DNA from: Microbacterium sp. Gd 4-13
GTDB lineage: Bacteria; Actinomycetota; Actinomycetes; Actinomycetales; Microbacteriaceae
Length of the DNA: 64,000 bases
NCBI RefSeq assembly: GCF_003095395.1
Contig: NZ_QEIJ01000003.1
Span: 186,001-250,000 of the forward strand
Direction of reading: 5' to 3'
The notes under the pieces are model-generated. The model made no database searches and had not been told where the DNA came from. It saw only the letters and a list, made by a program, of their open reading frames with translations. Made by a program: the position numbers and the translations under genes. Below, piece after piece: positions 15,905 to 24,930 of this stretch. Each line of letters begins with the position of its first letter. Positions within the stretch are counted from its first letter, which is position 1.

Positions 15905-17995
15905 GTGGCTGTCCGGACGCTCCTCCCACGAGTGCGCCTCCGTGCGCGCCTCTCGGCCGCCGCCGCTCTCGCGCTGGCTCTCGTGGTCGGCGGCCCCGCC
16001 GTCGCCGCCTCCGCGACGGAGCCCGTGGAGCTCGGGTCGACCCGCGTCTACGACCAGGTCGACGCGCTCAGCCCGCAGCAGGAGTTCGACGCCCAGGCGC
16101 GGATCGAGCAGCTCCGCACGAGCACGGGACTCGATCTCTGGGTGGTCTTCGTCGACGAGTTCACGAACCCCTCCGACGCAAGGGGGTGGGCTACGGAAAC
16201 GGCCGAGCAGAACGGCCTCGGGCCGACGCAGTACCTGTTGGCCGTCGCGGTCGACGCGCGCCAGGTCTACCTGTCGGGAGACTCGGCCGGGCCGATCTCG
16301 TTCGACCAGCTCGGCGCGATCGAACAAGATCGCATCTTCCCCGTGCTGGCGACCGACGACTGGGCCGGGGCCGTCGACGCGACGGCCGAGGGGCTCGAGG
16401 AAGCTGACCAGGCGGGGTCCGGCGGCACGATGGTTCCCAACCCGCTCCTCCCCTCGATCTCGGACGTGATCTGGACCGTCCTCCTGGTTCTCGCCGTCGT
16501 CGCCGTCGGGATCGTCATCCTGGTGATCGTGATCCGCTCCCGCCGGAAGAACACCACCACGGCCCCCGGCGTCGCGCCGGGTCCTCCAGCCGTTCCGACC
16601 GAGGAGCTGCGGCGGCAGGCAGCATCCGCCCTCATCGACACCGACGACGCCATCCGCACCAGCGAGCAGGAGCTCGGCTTCGCCGCCGCGCAGTTCGGCG
16701 AGGCCGCCACCACCGAGTTCGCCGCGGCCCTGCAGTCCGCGCGCGACAAGCTGGGCCAGGCGTTCACCCTGCAGCAGCAGCTCGACGACGACGTGCCCGA
16801 CACCGAGGAGCAGGTGCGGGCGTGGAACACGCAGATCATCCAGCTCTGCGCCGAGGCGAACCAGGGTCTCGACGAGAAGGTCGACGCGTTCGACGAGCTG
16901 CGGAAACTCGAAGCCGACGCCCCCGCCGCCCTCGTTCGGGCGCGCGATGCGCGCACCGCCGCGGCCTCGGCGATCGACGAGGCCGCAGCCGCGCTGTCGG
17001 CGCTGCAGGGCTCGTACGCACCGGAGGCGCTCGAGACCGTCGACGACAACGTCGACCAGGCCCGCGCGCGCATCGCGTTCGCCGACGAGCAGCTGACCGA
17101 CGCGCAGACCGCGCTCGACGCCGGCGAGACGGGTGAGGCGGCCGTCGGCATCCGCGCGGCCGAGGAGGCCGTCGGTCAGGCCGTCGTGCTCGAGACCGCG
17201 ATCGACACGCTCGCCACCGACCTCGCCGCCGGAGACCGACAGGCCGCAGCGGTCATCGAGGGCATCGAACAAGACGTCCGTACGGCGATGACGCTGCCCG
17301 ACCCCGACGGACGTGTCGCCGCCGTGATCGACGTCACCCGCGGCGATCTCGACGCCGCGCGGGCGGAGCTGGCCGGCACCCGGCGCCGACCGCTGCACAC
17401 GCTTCAGACCCTGCAGGCGACCGACCAGCGCATCGACGAACTCGTGCAGTCGGTGAGGGATGCTGCGGCCCGGTCGCAGCGCGTGGCGCAGCAGCTCGGT
17501 TCCGAGCTCGCCCAGGCGCAGGCCCAGGTCTCGGCGGCCGAGAACTTCATCGCGGCCCGTCGCGGCGCCGTCGGATCCGAGGCGCGCACGCGTCTGGCCG
17601 AGGCGGGCGCGGCTCTCACCCGCGCGCAGCAGCTGCAGGGCGTCGACCCGGAGCAGGCGCTCGGCGAAGCGCAGCGCGCGAACAGCCTCGCCGGACAGGC
17701 CGTGCAGTACGCCCGCACCGACGTCGGCGGCTTCTCCTCGTCGAATGACATGTTCGGCGGCGGCGGCGGAGGCGGCGCCGGGTCGAGCTTCATGGGAGCC
17801 CTGCTCGGCGGCATCGTCAGCAGCGCGATCTCGGGCGGCGGACGGTCGCCGCGCAGCTATGGAGGCGGCTTCGGCTCGTTCGGCGGCGGCGGATCGCGCT
17901 CGAGCGGTCGCAGCGGCTTCGGTGGCGGCGGGCGCCGGTCCGGCAGCTTCGGCGGCGGCGGTTCGCGCTCGCGACGCGGCGGCGGGCGCTTCTGA
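15905..17995 (+). CDS. TPM domain protein with coiled-coil and Gly-rich tail
   Basis: A 696-residue envelope protein. Signal sequence to about 37; TPM domain at 45-165 (VYDQVDALSPQQE, LDLWVVFVDEF), facing outside; one membrane span near 190-212; a long Ala/Glu/Gln-rich, probably helical region to about 610; then a Gly/Ser/Arg low-complexity tail (FGGGGGGG ... RRGGGRF). TPM proteins act in membrane protein quality control and photosystem repair in phototrophs; in bacteria their role is poorly known. pspA follows by 87 nt on the same strand, which supports an envelope-stress role. GTG start. Confidence 0.88.
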   Translation: MAVRTLLPRVRLRARLSAAAALALALVVGGPAVAASATEPVELGSTRVYDQVDALSPQQEFDAQARIEQLRTSTGLDLWVVFVDEFTNPSDARGWATETAEQNGLGPTQYLLAVAVDARQVYLSGDSAGPISFDQLGAIEQDRIFPVLATDDWAGAVDATAEGLEEADQAGSGGTMVPNPLLPSISDVIWTVLLVLAVVAVGIVILVIVIRSRRKNTTTAPGVAPGPPAVPTEELRRQAASALIDTDDAIRTSEQELGFAAAQFGEAATTEFAAALQSARDKLGQAFTLQQQLDDDVPDTEEQVRAWNTQIIQLCAEANQGLDEKVDAFDELRKLEADAPAALVRARDARTAAASAIDEAAAALSALQGSYAPEALETVDDNVDQARARIAFADEQLTDAQTALDAGETGEAAVGIRAAEEAVGQAVVLETAIDTLATDLAAGDRQAAAVIEGIEQDVRTAMTLPDPDGRVAAVIDVTRGDLDAARAELAGTRRRPLHTLQTLQATDQRIDELVQSVRDAAARSQRVAQQLGSELAQAQAQVSAAENFIAARRGAVGSEARTRLAEAGAALTRAQQLQGVDPEQALGEAQRANSLAGQAVQYARTDVGGFSSSNDMFGGGGGGGAGSSFMGALLGGIVSSAISGGGRSPRSYGGGFGSFGGGGSRSSGRSGFGGGGRRSGSFGGGGSRSRRGGGRF

Positions 17996-18082
17996 TGGCG
18001 CCCTCCCCGCACCGGCGCGTCACAGGCAACTCGTAGCATCCACCGACACACTCGGAACAGACGTCAACAGGAAGGAACCCCG

Positions 18083-18835
18083 ATGGCCAAGCAGTCCATC
18101 TTCGGTCGCATCTCCACCCTCATCCGCGCGAACGTCAACTCGCTGATCGATCAGGCAGAAGACCCGCAGAAGATGCTCGACCAGCTCGTGCGCGACTACA
18201 CGAACTCGATCCACGATGCCGAGTCGGCGATCGCCGAGACCATCGGCAACCTCCGCCTCCTCGAGCGCGACCACCAGGAAGACGTCCAGGCCGCGGCCGA
18301 GTGGGGCAACAAGGCCCTGGCCGCGTCGAAGCGCGCCGACGAGGTGCGCCCCACGAACCCGGCCGAGGCCGACAAGTTCGACAACCTCGCCAAGATCGCC
18401 CTGCAGCGTCAGATCTCGGCCGAGAACGAGGCGAAGTCGGCGGCTCCGACCATCGCGTCGCAGACCGAGGTCGTCGACAAGCTCAAGGACGGCCTCAACG
18501 GCATGAAGGGCAAGCTCGAGCAGCTGCGCTCCAAGCGCAGCGAGCTGCTGGCCCGCTCGAAGGTCGCCGAGGCCCAGAACCGCGTGCACGACGCCGTGAA
18601 GTCGGTCGACGTGCTCGACCCGACGAGCGAGCTCGGACGGTTCGAAGACAAGATCCGCCGCGAAGAGGCACTCGCCGCGGGCAAGCAGGAGCTCGCAGCA
18701 TCCAGCATCGACGCGCAGTTCAACCAGCTCGAAGACGTCGGCGAGCTCACCGAGGTCGAGGCACGCCTCGCCATGCTGAAGTCGGGCGGACCCCAGCGGG
18801 CCGCGATCGACGCGCCCAGCCCCGACGCGGTCTGA
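18083..18835 (+). CDS. pspA: PspA/IM30 family membrane-stress protein
   Basis: A 250-residue ESCRT-III-like coiled-coil protein that binds stressed membrane on the cytoplasmic side. Begins MAKQSIFGRISTLIRANVNS with the amphipathic membrane helix, continues DQAEDPQKMLDQLVRDY, then long heptad helices to about 220. Ribosome site AGGAAGGA ahead of the ATG. It follows the TPM-domain gene; the pair is likely one transcript ended by the hairpin at 18844. Confidence 0.94.
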   Translation: MAKQSIFGRISTLIRANVNSLIDQAEDPQKMLDQLVRDYTNSIHDAESAIAETIGNLRLLERDHQEDVQAAAEWGNKALAASKRADEVRPTNPAEADKFDNLAKIALQRQISAENEAKSAAPTIASQTEVVDKLKDGLNGMKGKLEQLRSKRSELLARSKVAEAQNRVHDAVKSVDVLDPTSELGRFEDKIRREEALAAGKQELAASSIDAQFNQLEDVGELTEVEARLAMLKSGGPQRAAIDAPSPDAV

Positions 18836-18843
18836 GCCATACT

Positions 18844-18875
18844 GAAAGGGGCGTCGCTTCGGCGGCGCCCCTTTC
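18844..18875 (+). terminator. Terminator after pspA
   Basis: Ten-bp stem GAAAGGGGCG/CGCCCCTTTC with a 12-nt inner part that can pair further; ends CTTTCGCGTT. Confidence 0.75.
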
Positions 18876-18888
18876 GCGTTCCCGGCCC

Positions 18889-18988
18889 GGACCCTTCGAC
18901 AAGCTCAGGGACCGGACTGGTCGCCGAGGCACCCGCCCGGACTGGTCGGTCAGGGAACAGCCCGGTCGCTGAGCCTGTCGAAGCGTCC
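18889..18988. repeat. REP-like inverted pair
   Basis: Two 26-nt arms in opposite orientation (18889-18914 and 18963-18988), 23 of 26 positions complementary. Core words are CTGAGC(T/C)TGTCGAAG. This word family is widespread between genes in high-GC bacteria. A third copy lies inside tatD at 19761 and a partial one in hrpA at 28765. Confidence 0.75.
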
Positions 18989-19014
18989 GGAGAGCGGAGT
19001 CGCGCCTGGCCGCG

Positions 19015-19974
19015 TCAGTCGAAAGAGCCGTAGACCTCGAGGGTGTTCGCGGCGACCTGCGCGCAGAGCTCGTCGAGGTCGGCCCCGAGTTCGTCGGCGA
19101 TGAAGCGCATCGTCACGGGCACGAGGTAGGGCGCGTTCGGGCGTCCGCGGTAGGGCACGGGCGTGAGGAACGGCGCGTCGGTCTCGACCAGGATGCGCTC
19201 GCGCGGGATCACTCGCAGCGCATCACGGAGATTCTGCGCGTTCTTGAACGTCACGTTGCCCGCGAACGAGAGGTAGTAGCCGCGGTCGGCGGCGATCCGC
19301 GCCATGGTCTCGTCGCCCGAGAAGCAGTGGAACACCGTCTTGTCCGGCGCTCCGACCCGCGCGAGCGTGTCGAGGACGGCGTCGTGCGCGTCGCGGTCGT
19401 GGATCTGCATCGCGATGCCGTGCTTCTTCGCCAGCGCGATGTGCGCCTCGAACGAGCGGTGCTGCGCGGCGAACCCGGTCTCCTCCGTGCGGAAGAAGTC
19501 GAGCCCCGTCTCGCCGATGGCCCGCACCCGAGGCTCCGCCGCGAGGGCGTCGATGGCCGAGATCGCCGCATCCAGCTCTCCCGCCTCCTCGTACGCCGGC
19601 GCCTCGTTCGGGTGAATGGCGACGGCGGCGAGCACGCGGGGGTGGGATGCGGCGGCCCACGCCGACCAGCGCGACGAGTCGATGTCGCCGCCGGCCTGCA
19701 CCACCCCGAGCACCCCGACCTCGACGGCACGGGCGAGCTGCTCGTCGAGCGAGAGCCCCTCGGTCCCTGAGCCTGCCGAAGGGCCGTCGGCGATCTCGAG
19801 GTGCGTGTGATTGTCGTACACCCCGACCGTGAGCGGCTCGGGTGCGGGCGGGTAGCTCACGTCACGGCGTCCGTCGACCGACCGCTCGCGCACGTACGCG
19901 CTCGGATCGGCCTGATCGAGCGTGCCGCGCGGCCGCTCGACCGGCTCCGATCCGGGCGCGGGCGCCGGGGTCAT
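19015..19974 (-). CDS. TatD family metal-dependent hydrolase
   Basis: Putative 3'-5' exonuclease or deoxyribonuclease of the amidohydrolase superfamily, 319 residues. Metal ligands are in VYDNHTHLEI, the Glu in AIGETGLDFF, the His in QIHDRDA, HCFSGDE and the Asp in ILVETDAPFLTP. ATG overlaps the metG stop (ATGA), so the two are coupled, the usual actinobacterial order. Odd point: residues in GPSAGSGTEG just after the first motif are encoded by a REP-like element (19761-19785) inserted in frame. Confidence 0.92.
   Translation of the reverse strand: MTPAPAPGSEPVERPRGTLDQADPSAYVRERSVDGRRDVSYPPAPEPLTVGVYDNHTHLEIADGPSAGSGTEGLSLDEQLARAVEVGVLGVVQAGGDIDSSRWSAWAAASHPRVLAAVAIHPNEAPAYEEAGELDAAISAIDALAAEPRVRAIGETGLDFFRTEETGFAAQHRSFEAHIALAKKHGIAMQIHDRDAHDAVLDTLARVGAPDKTVFHCFSGDETMARIAADRGYYLSFAGNVTFKNAQNLRDALRVIPRERILVETDAPFLTPVPYRGRPNAPYLVPVTMRFIADELGADLDELCAQVAANTLEVYGSFD
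19761..19785 (-). repeat. REP-like element inside tatD
   Basis: This 25-nt stretch matches the arms of the intergenic REP pair at 18889-18988 at all but about three positions. It encodes a Gly/Ser-rich insert between the HTHLE motif and SLDEQLA, where relatives have a shorter loop. Confidence 0.6.
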
Positions 19975-21548
19975 TTCTCCTGCTCGACGCGCGGGAACAG
20001 CGGCGCGAGCCCGTTGACCGACGAACCGGAGCGCAGCACACCCCACGCACCGGCCTCGCGAAGAGGCTGGTCGTGCAGGCGGCCGATCGTCTCGGCGGCC
20101 CCCAGGGCGATCCAGAGCTTCTCGGTCGACTCAGGCATCACCGGCGAGAGCAGCACGGCGAGAGCCCGCAGCCCCTCGGCCGCGGTGTACAGCACCGTTC
20201 CCAGCCGCTCGCGCTGCGTCTCGTCCTTGGCGAGCGCCCACGGCTCGTTGATCGTGATGTAGCCGTTGAGCTCGGTGACGATGGTCCAGATCGCCTCGAT
20301 CGCCTCGTCGATCCGGAACCGCTCGATCGCGGCGTCGGCGGTGGTCGCCGCATCCGCCACCGTCTTCTGGATCGCCAGGTCGGCGTCGGTGTAGGGGCCG
20401 GCGACCGGCACGATCCCCTCGTAGTACCGCTCGATCATCGCGATCGTGCGCGAGGCGAGGTTGCCGAAGCCGTTGGCGAGCTCCGCCTGATAGCGGGCCG
20501 AGAGGTCCTCCCACGAGAACGAGCCGTCCTGTCCGAACGCGATCGCCGAGAGGAAGTAGAACCGGTAGGCGTCGGAGCCGAAGACGTCGGTGATCTCGGT
20601 CGGCGCGATGCCGGTGAGCTTCGACTTCGACATCTTCTCGCCGCCGACGAGCAGCCAGCCGTGCGCGAAGACGCCGCGCGGCACCTCGACACCGGCCGCC
20701 ATGAGCATCGCGGGCCAGATCACCGCGTGGAAGCGCAGGATGTCTTTGCCGACCACGTGGTACGCCGGCCAGCGACGGGCGAACTGCTCGGGGTCGGAGC
20801 CGTAGCCGACGGCGGTGGCGTAGTTCAGCAGCGCGTCGACCCACACGTAGATGACGTGGGAGGAGTCCCACGGCACCCCGATGCCCCAGTCGAAGGTGGA
20901 GCGCGAGATCGACAGGTCTTTCAGCCCGTTCTTCACGAACGAGACGACTTCGTTGCGCGCCGACTCGGGCCGCACGAAGTCGGGCACCGTGCGGTAGAGG
21001 TCGAGGAGGCGGTCTTGGAACTCGCTGAGCTTGAAGAAGTAGTTCTTCTCCTGCAGCAGTTCGAGCGGCTTCGAGTGGATCGCGCAGACCTTGAGCCCCT
21101 CGAACGCCCCGGTGCCGTCGACGATCTCGGCCTCGGTCTTGAACTCCTCGCAGCCGACGCAGTACAGCGCCTCGAACTCCCCGGCGTAGATGTAGCCGCG
21201 GTCGTAGAGCGCCTGCACGAACTGAGCGACGCGCTCCTCGTGGCGCGGCTGGCTCGTTCGGATGAAGTCGTCGTTCGCGACGTCGAGGGTCTTCAGCAGC
21301 GGGAACCACGACTCGCCCACGAGCTTGTCGACCCACTCCTGCGGTGTCGACCCGTTCGCCGCGGCCGCACGCATCATCTTCTGACCGTGCTCGTCGGTTC
21401 CGGTCAGCATCCAGGTGTCGTCGCCCGACTGGCGGTGCCAGCGCGCGAGCGCATCGACGGCCACGGTGGTGTACCCGTGGCCGATGTGGGGCACGTCGCT
21501 CGGATAGAAGATCGGCGTCGTGACATAGAAAGACCGGCCGTTGCTCAC
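19971..21548 (-). CDS. metG: Methionyl-tRNA synthetase
   Basis: Charges tRNA-Met. The 525-residue enzyme has class I motifs HIGH (residues 21-24, PHIGHGYT) and KMSKS (305-309, GEKMSKSKL), the CVGC half of a zinc knuckle near 130-133, and the anticodon-binding helix bundle to the end. It lacks the C-terminal tRNA-binding (EMAP/Arc1p-like) extension, as usual for actinobacteria. GTG start at 21548 with a TAGAAT box 6 nt upstream. Overlaps tatD by 4 nt. Confidence 0.97.
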   Translation of the reverse strand: MSNGRSFYVTTPIFYPSDVPHIGHGYTTVAVDALARWHRQSGDDTWMLTGTDEHGQKMMRAAAANGSTPQEWVDKLVGESWFPLLKTLDVANDDFIRTSQPRHEERVAQFVQALYDRGYIYAGEFEALYCVGCEEFKTEAEIVDGTGAFEGLKVCAIHSKPLELLQEKNYFFKLSEFQDRLLDLYRTVPDFVRPESARNEVVSFVKNGLKDLSISRSTFDWGIGVPWDSSHVIYVWVDALLNYATAVGYGSDPEQFARRWPAYHVVGKDILRFHAVIWPAMLMAAGVEVPRGVFAHGWLLVGGEKMSKSKLTGIAPTEITDVFGSDAYRFYFLSAIAFGQDGSFSWEDLSARYQAELANGFGNLASRTIAMIERYYEGIVPVAGPYTDADLAIQKTVADAATTADAAIERFRIDEAIEAIWTIVTELNGYITINEPWALAKDETQRERLGTVLYTAAEGLRALAVLLSPVMPESTEKLWIALGAAETIGRLHDQPLREAGAWGVLRSGSSVNGLAPLFPRVEQEK

Positions 21549-21554
21549 CCGGAG

Positions 21555-21560
21555 ATTCTA
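21555..21560 (-). promoter_or_regulatory. Leaderless-type -10 box of metG
   Basis: TAGAAT on the minus strand, 6 nt before the GTG at 21548. Confidence 0.5.
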
Positions 21561-21616
21561 CGGGGGCGGATGCGGCGCCCCGGTCGCTGTGACGCACGAC
21601 GCCCCGGGTCGGAGGG

Positions 21617-21692
21617 TCGCGCACGCCGGCGTCGGACGAATGCGCGCAGATCCTCCGACGCCGGTGCGATCCTCCGACGCCGGCGTGCGCGA
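21617..21692. repeat. Intergenic inverted repeat with perfect 20-bp arms
   Basis: Arms at 21617-21636 and 21673-21692 are exact complements; between them is a partial third copy (TCCTCCGACGCCGG). Placed between the rsmI stop and the metG promoter, so it can also end rsmI transcription. The words GATCTGCGCG and GTCGGAGGATC recur at 57268-57330. Confidence 0.7.
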
Positions 21693-21697
21693 CGGCG

Positions 21698-22516
21698 TCA
21701 GCGCTTGACGGCGAGCGCGGCCTGATAGAGCTCGCGGGAGGAGTGGCCGGTGAGGGTCGACACCTCACCGGCGGCTTCTTTGAGGCGGGTGCCCGTGCGC
21801 ACCATCTCGAGCACCTGGGTGACGGCGTCGGGGAAGGCCACGGCTCGCGGCTCGGCACCGGCGACGACCACGACGATCTCGCCACGCGCCCCGGTCTCGG
21901 CCCACTCGGCGAGGTCGGAGAGCGGACCGCGCACGACTTCCTCGTGCAACTTCGTCAGCTCGCGGCAGACCGCCGCCCGGCGGTCGGCGCCGAAGCCCGC
22001 GGCCATGTCGTGCAGCGTCGCCGCGAGACGCGACGGCGCTTCGAAGAAGACGAGGGTGCGGGCCTCGCTCGACAGCGCCGCGAAAGCGGCGCGACGCTCG
22101 CCCGACTTCCGCGGCGGGAACCCCTCGAAGGCGAAGCGGTCGGTCGGCAGCCCCGACACGGCGAGCGCGGTGAGCACGGCGCTCGGACCGGGGATGACCG
22201 TCACCCGCACGCCCGCGGCCGCCGCGGCGGCGACGAGACCGTAGCCGGGGTCGCTGACCGTCGGCATACCGGCATCGCTGAGCACCAGCACGTCTTCGGT
22301 GCGGGCGCGTTCGGCGAGGTCGCCCGCGCGCTCCTTCTCGTTGTGGTCGTGGAGGGCGACGAGCTTCGGGCGGTTCTCGATGCCGAGCGCGCTGAGCAGA
22401 CGGATGGTGGTGCGGGTGTCTTCGGCGGCGATCACGGTCGCCGCCTCGAGCGCTTCCACGAGCCGACGCGACGCGTCGCCGAGATTGCCGATGGGCGTCG
22501 CCGCGAGGATGATCAC
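21698..22516 (-). CDS. rsmI: 16S rRNA (cytidine-1402-2'-O)-methyltransferase
   Basis: SAM-dependent 2'-O-methylation of C1402 in the ribosomal P site. The 272-residue protein has LAATPIGNLGD, IAAEDTRTT, VLVLSDAGMPTVSDPG and VTVIPGPSAVLTALAVSGLP, all family hallmarks of the tetrapyrrole-methylase fold. Its divergent neighbour is a PMT gene, a conserved pairing in actinobacteria. GTG start with a TAGGGT box 6 nt upstream. Confidence 0.95.
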   Translation of the reverse strand: MIILAATPIGNLGDASRRLVEALEAATVIAAEDTRTTIRLLSALGIENRPKLVALHDHNEKERAGDLAERARTEDVLVLSDAGMPTVSDPGYGLVAAAAAAGVRVTVIPGPSAVLTALAVSGLPTDRFAFEGFPPRKSGERRAAFAALSSEARTLVFFEAPSRLAATLHDMAAGFGADRRAAVCRELTKLHEEVVRGPLSDLAEWAETGARGEIVVVVAGAEPRAVAFPDAVTQVLEMVRTGTRLKEAAGEVSTLTGHSSRELYQAALAVKR

Positions 22517-22522
22517 CGTCCC

Positions 22523-22528
22523 ACCCTA
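22523..22528 (-). promoter_or_regulatory. Leaderless-type -10 box of rsmI
   Basis: TAGGGT on the minus strand, 6 nt before the GTG at 22516. Confidence 0.5.
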
Positions 22529-22588
22529 GGCGCGAGGTTCAGCGGGTTCGCCCGGCCGCGCAGCATCCGAGCGCGCACCGCGCGGAAG

Positions 22589-22594
22589 TAGGCT
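22589..22594 (+). promoter_or_regulatory. Leaderless-type -10 box of the PMT gene
   Basis: TAGGCT, 6 nt, then the GTG at 22601. Its distance from the opposite rsmI box is about 60 nt, so the two promoters are back to back. Confidence 0.5.
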
Positions 22595-22600
22595 GGTGCC

Positions 22601-24163
22601 GTGACGACTGCCGAGCCGCTGCTCCCCGCGCAGCGCCCGGCTCCCCTCGACCGGTGGCGCGCGCGCATTGCGGCCGATCCGCAGCTCGAGCGGCTTTTCG
22701 CGTGGCTCGTCCCCGCGCTCGTGACCCTCTTCGGCGGGCTGCTGCGCGTGTGGAACCTGGGGCACCCCCGCGCGATCGTCTTCGACGAGACCTACTACGT
22801 CAAGGACTCGTGGAGCCAGTGGGTGCTCGGCTTCCCCGCGAAGTGGCCGCCCGAGGGCGCCGATGCGCTCTTCCTCGGGGGCGACACGAACGCGTTCGAG
22901 ACGGCGGGCAGTTTCGTCGTGCACCCCCCGCTCGGACGCTTCTTCATCGGCCTCGGCATGGCGCTGTTCGGTCCTGACTCGTCGACCGGGTGGCGGTTCG
23001 CCGTCGCCGTCTTCGGCACCGCGACGGTGCTGCTGGTCTACCTCGTCGCGAAGACCCTGACGCGCTCCGTCGTCTTCGCCGGTATCGCGTCGGGTCTCCT
23101 CGCCATCGACGGCCTGTCGATCGTGCTCAGCCGCGTCGCGCTGCTCGACGGCATCCTCACGTTCTTCCTGCTCCTCGGTTTCTGGTTCGTGCTGCTCGAC
23201 CGGCACCGCCACATCGATCGCCTCGCCGCGTTCGCCGCGGCGCGCGAGAGCGCCGGGCACGACCCCGCCTGGGGCCCGGTGTTCTGGAACCGTCCGTGGC
23301 TGCTGGCCGCGGGAGCCGCTCTCGGGGCCGCCACGGCCGTGAAGTGGTCGGGCCTGTACGCGCTCGCGGCGTTCGGTATCTGGGTCGTCGTCACCGATGC
23401 CCTCGCCCGACGACGCGCGGGTGTCGGCATCTGGCCCGCGGATGCCGCGTTCCGCCAGGGGCCGGTCTCTTTCCTCCTGCTCGTCCCCGTCGCCGTGGTG
23501 GTCTACGTCGTGTCGTGGACGAGCTGGCTCGCCACCGACGACGGATGGGACCGGCACTCGGTCGACAACGCGCCCGCGCAGGGCGTCTGGTCGTGGGTGC
23601 CGCTCGGTCTCCAGAACCTCTGGAAGTACCACCAGGACATCTACGGATTCCACGTGGGGCTCACCACGCCGCACAGCTATCAGAGCCCCGCGTGGCAGTG
23701 GCCGCTGCTGATCCGTCCGACCTCGATGTACTGGAACCAGGACGACGCGGGAGTCGAGGCCGTCTCCAGCATCCCGAACCCCCTCATCTGGTGGGCCGCG
23801 GTCGCCGCGGTGGTCTTCCTCGCGGCCCGCTTCGCGATGACGCTCGAGTGGCGCTACGCCGCCGTGCTGATCGGCGTCGCGGCGACGTACGTGCCGTGGC
23901 TGCTCTACCCCGAGCGCACGATCTTCCAGTTCTACACGGTCGCGATCATGCCGTTCCTCGTGCTCGCGCTGACCTTCGCGCTCCGAGAGATCGCCGGAAG
24001 AGCGGATGCTGCGCCGGCCCGCCGCGCCGCGGGCCAGAACTCGGTGATCGTCTTCCTCGTCATCGTCACGCTCGTCTCGGCGTTCTGGTACCCGGTGTGG
24101 ACGGGGATGACGGTGCCGTACGAGTTCTGGCGCCTCCACAACTGGCTGCCCACCTGGATCTGA
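22601..24163 (+). CDS. Protein O-mannosyltransferase (PMT family)
   Basis: Transfers mannose from polyprenyl-phosphate-mannose to Ser/Thr of exported proteins. The 520-residue GT-C enzyme has about ten membrane spans; the first outer loop carries FDETYYVKD with the catalytic Asp-Glu, followed by VHPPLGRFFIGLGMALFG. Later VKWSGLYALAAF and the C-terminal YPERTIFQFYTVAIMPFL are typical of actinobacterial Pmt. Divergent from rsmI. The AAA gene starts 2 nt after its stop, suggesting one transcript. Confidence 0.93.
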   Translation: MTTAEPLLPAQRPAPLDRWRARIAADPQLERLFAWLVPALVTLFGGLLRVWNLGHPRAIVFDETYYVKDSWSQWVLGFPAKWPPEGADALFLGGDTNAFETAGSFVVHPPLGRFFIGLGMALFGPDSSTGWRFAVAVFGTATVLLVYLVAKTLTRSVVFAGIASGLLAIDGLSIVLSRVALLDGILTFFLLLGFWFVLLDRHRHIDRLAAFAAARESAGHDPAWGPVFWNRPWLLAAGAALGAATAVKWSGLYALAAFGIWVVVTDALARRRAGVGIWPADAAFRQGPVSFLLLVPVAVVVYVVSWTSWLATDDGWDRHSVDNAPAQGVWSWVPLGLQNLWKYHQDIYGFHVGLTTPHSYQSPAWQWPLLIRPTSMYWNQDDAGVEAVSSIPNPLIWWAAVAAVVFLAARFAMTLEWRYAAVLIGVAATYVPWLLYPERTIFQFYTVAIMPFLVLALTFALREIAGRADAAPARRAAGQNSVIVFLVIVTLVSAFWYPVWTGMTVPYEFWRLHNWLPTWI

Positions 24164-24165
24164 CC

Positions 24166-24930
24166 GTGGACGACCGGACCGAGGCCTGGCTCAGCGATGA
24201 ACGGCCCATCCAGCGGGTCAAGGTGTTCCAGAACGCCGCGGTCGACGAATCGGCGTGGCCGGCCACGATCCCGGCGATCGCCGACTTCCTCCGCGTCGCG
24301 CGCACGGACGGCTGGGAGTTCGACGCCGGCGTGACGTTCCTGGTGGGTGAGAACGGCTCGGGCAAGTCGACGCTTCTGGAAGGCATCGCCGAGGCCGCGG
24401 GGCTTCCGCCGGAGGGCGGCACGGTCAACGGCGGCGCGCAGACCCGGTCGACCGAGTCGCCGCTCGGGCAGTGGTTGCGGATCGAGCGCAGCCCGCGTGC
24501 GTCCCGGTGGGGATTCTTCCTGCGCGCGGAGACGATGCACGGCTACTACTCGTACCTCGACGACCTCGGCGGCGCAGAGCCCAGCCTGCACCGGCTCAGT
24601 CACGGCGAGTCGTTCAACGCGCTTCTGGACGACAAGCTCGACCACCCGCAGTTCGTCACCGGGCTCGCGTGCCTCGACGAGCCCGAGGCCGCCCTGTCGT
24701 TCTCCTCCACCCTGCGCTGGTTGGCCGCGCTCGACCGCATGCGCTCCCGGGGCACGCAGGTCATCTGTGCGACGCACTCCCCCGTTCTCGCGGCGCTGCC
24801 GGGCGCCACGATCCTCGAGCTCGGCGACGACGGCATCCACCGCACGGAGTGGGACGAGCTCGAGGTCGTACGCTCGCACCGCTCGTTCCTCGACGCGCCC
24901 GGCCGGTTCCTGCGGCACCTGCTCGACTGA
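24166..24930 (+). CDS. AAA family ATPase (small, ABC/RecF-like)
   Basis: A 254-residue ATPase of unknown role. Walker A GENGSGKS at 61-68, an ABC-type signature LSHGES at 144-149, Walker B with ACLDEPEAALS (Asp-Glu at 171-172), and the H-loop in ICATHSPVLAAL. No membrane span, so it is not a transporter subunit by itself; members of this family resemble RecF-like or overcoming-lysogenisation-type ATPases. GTG at 24166 lies 2 nt after the PMT stop. Confidence 0.86.
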   Translation: MDDRTEAWLSDERPIQRVKVFQNAAVDESAWPATIPAIADFLRVARTDGWEFDAGVTFLVGENGSGKSTLLEGIAEAAGLPPEGGTVNGGAQTRSTESPLGQWLRIERSPRASRWGFFLRAETMHGYYSYLDDLGGAEPSLHRLSHGESFNALLDDKLDHPQFVTGLACLDEPEAALSFSSTLRWLAALDRMRSRGTQVICATHSPVLAALPGATILELGDDGIHRTEWDELEVVRSHRSFLDAPGRFLRHLLD

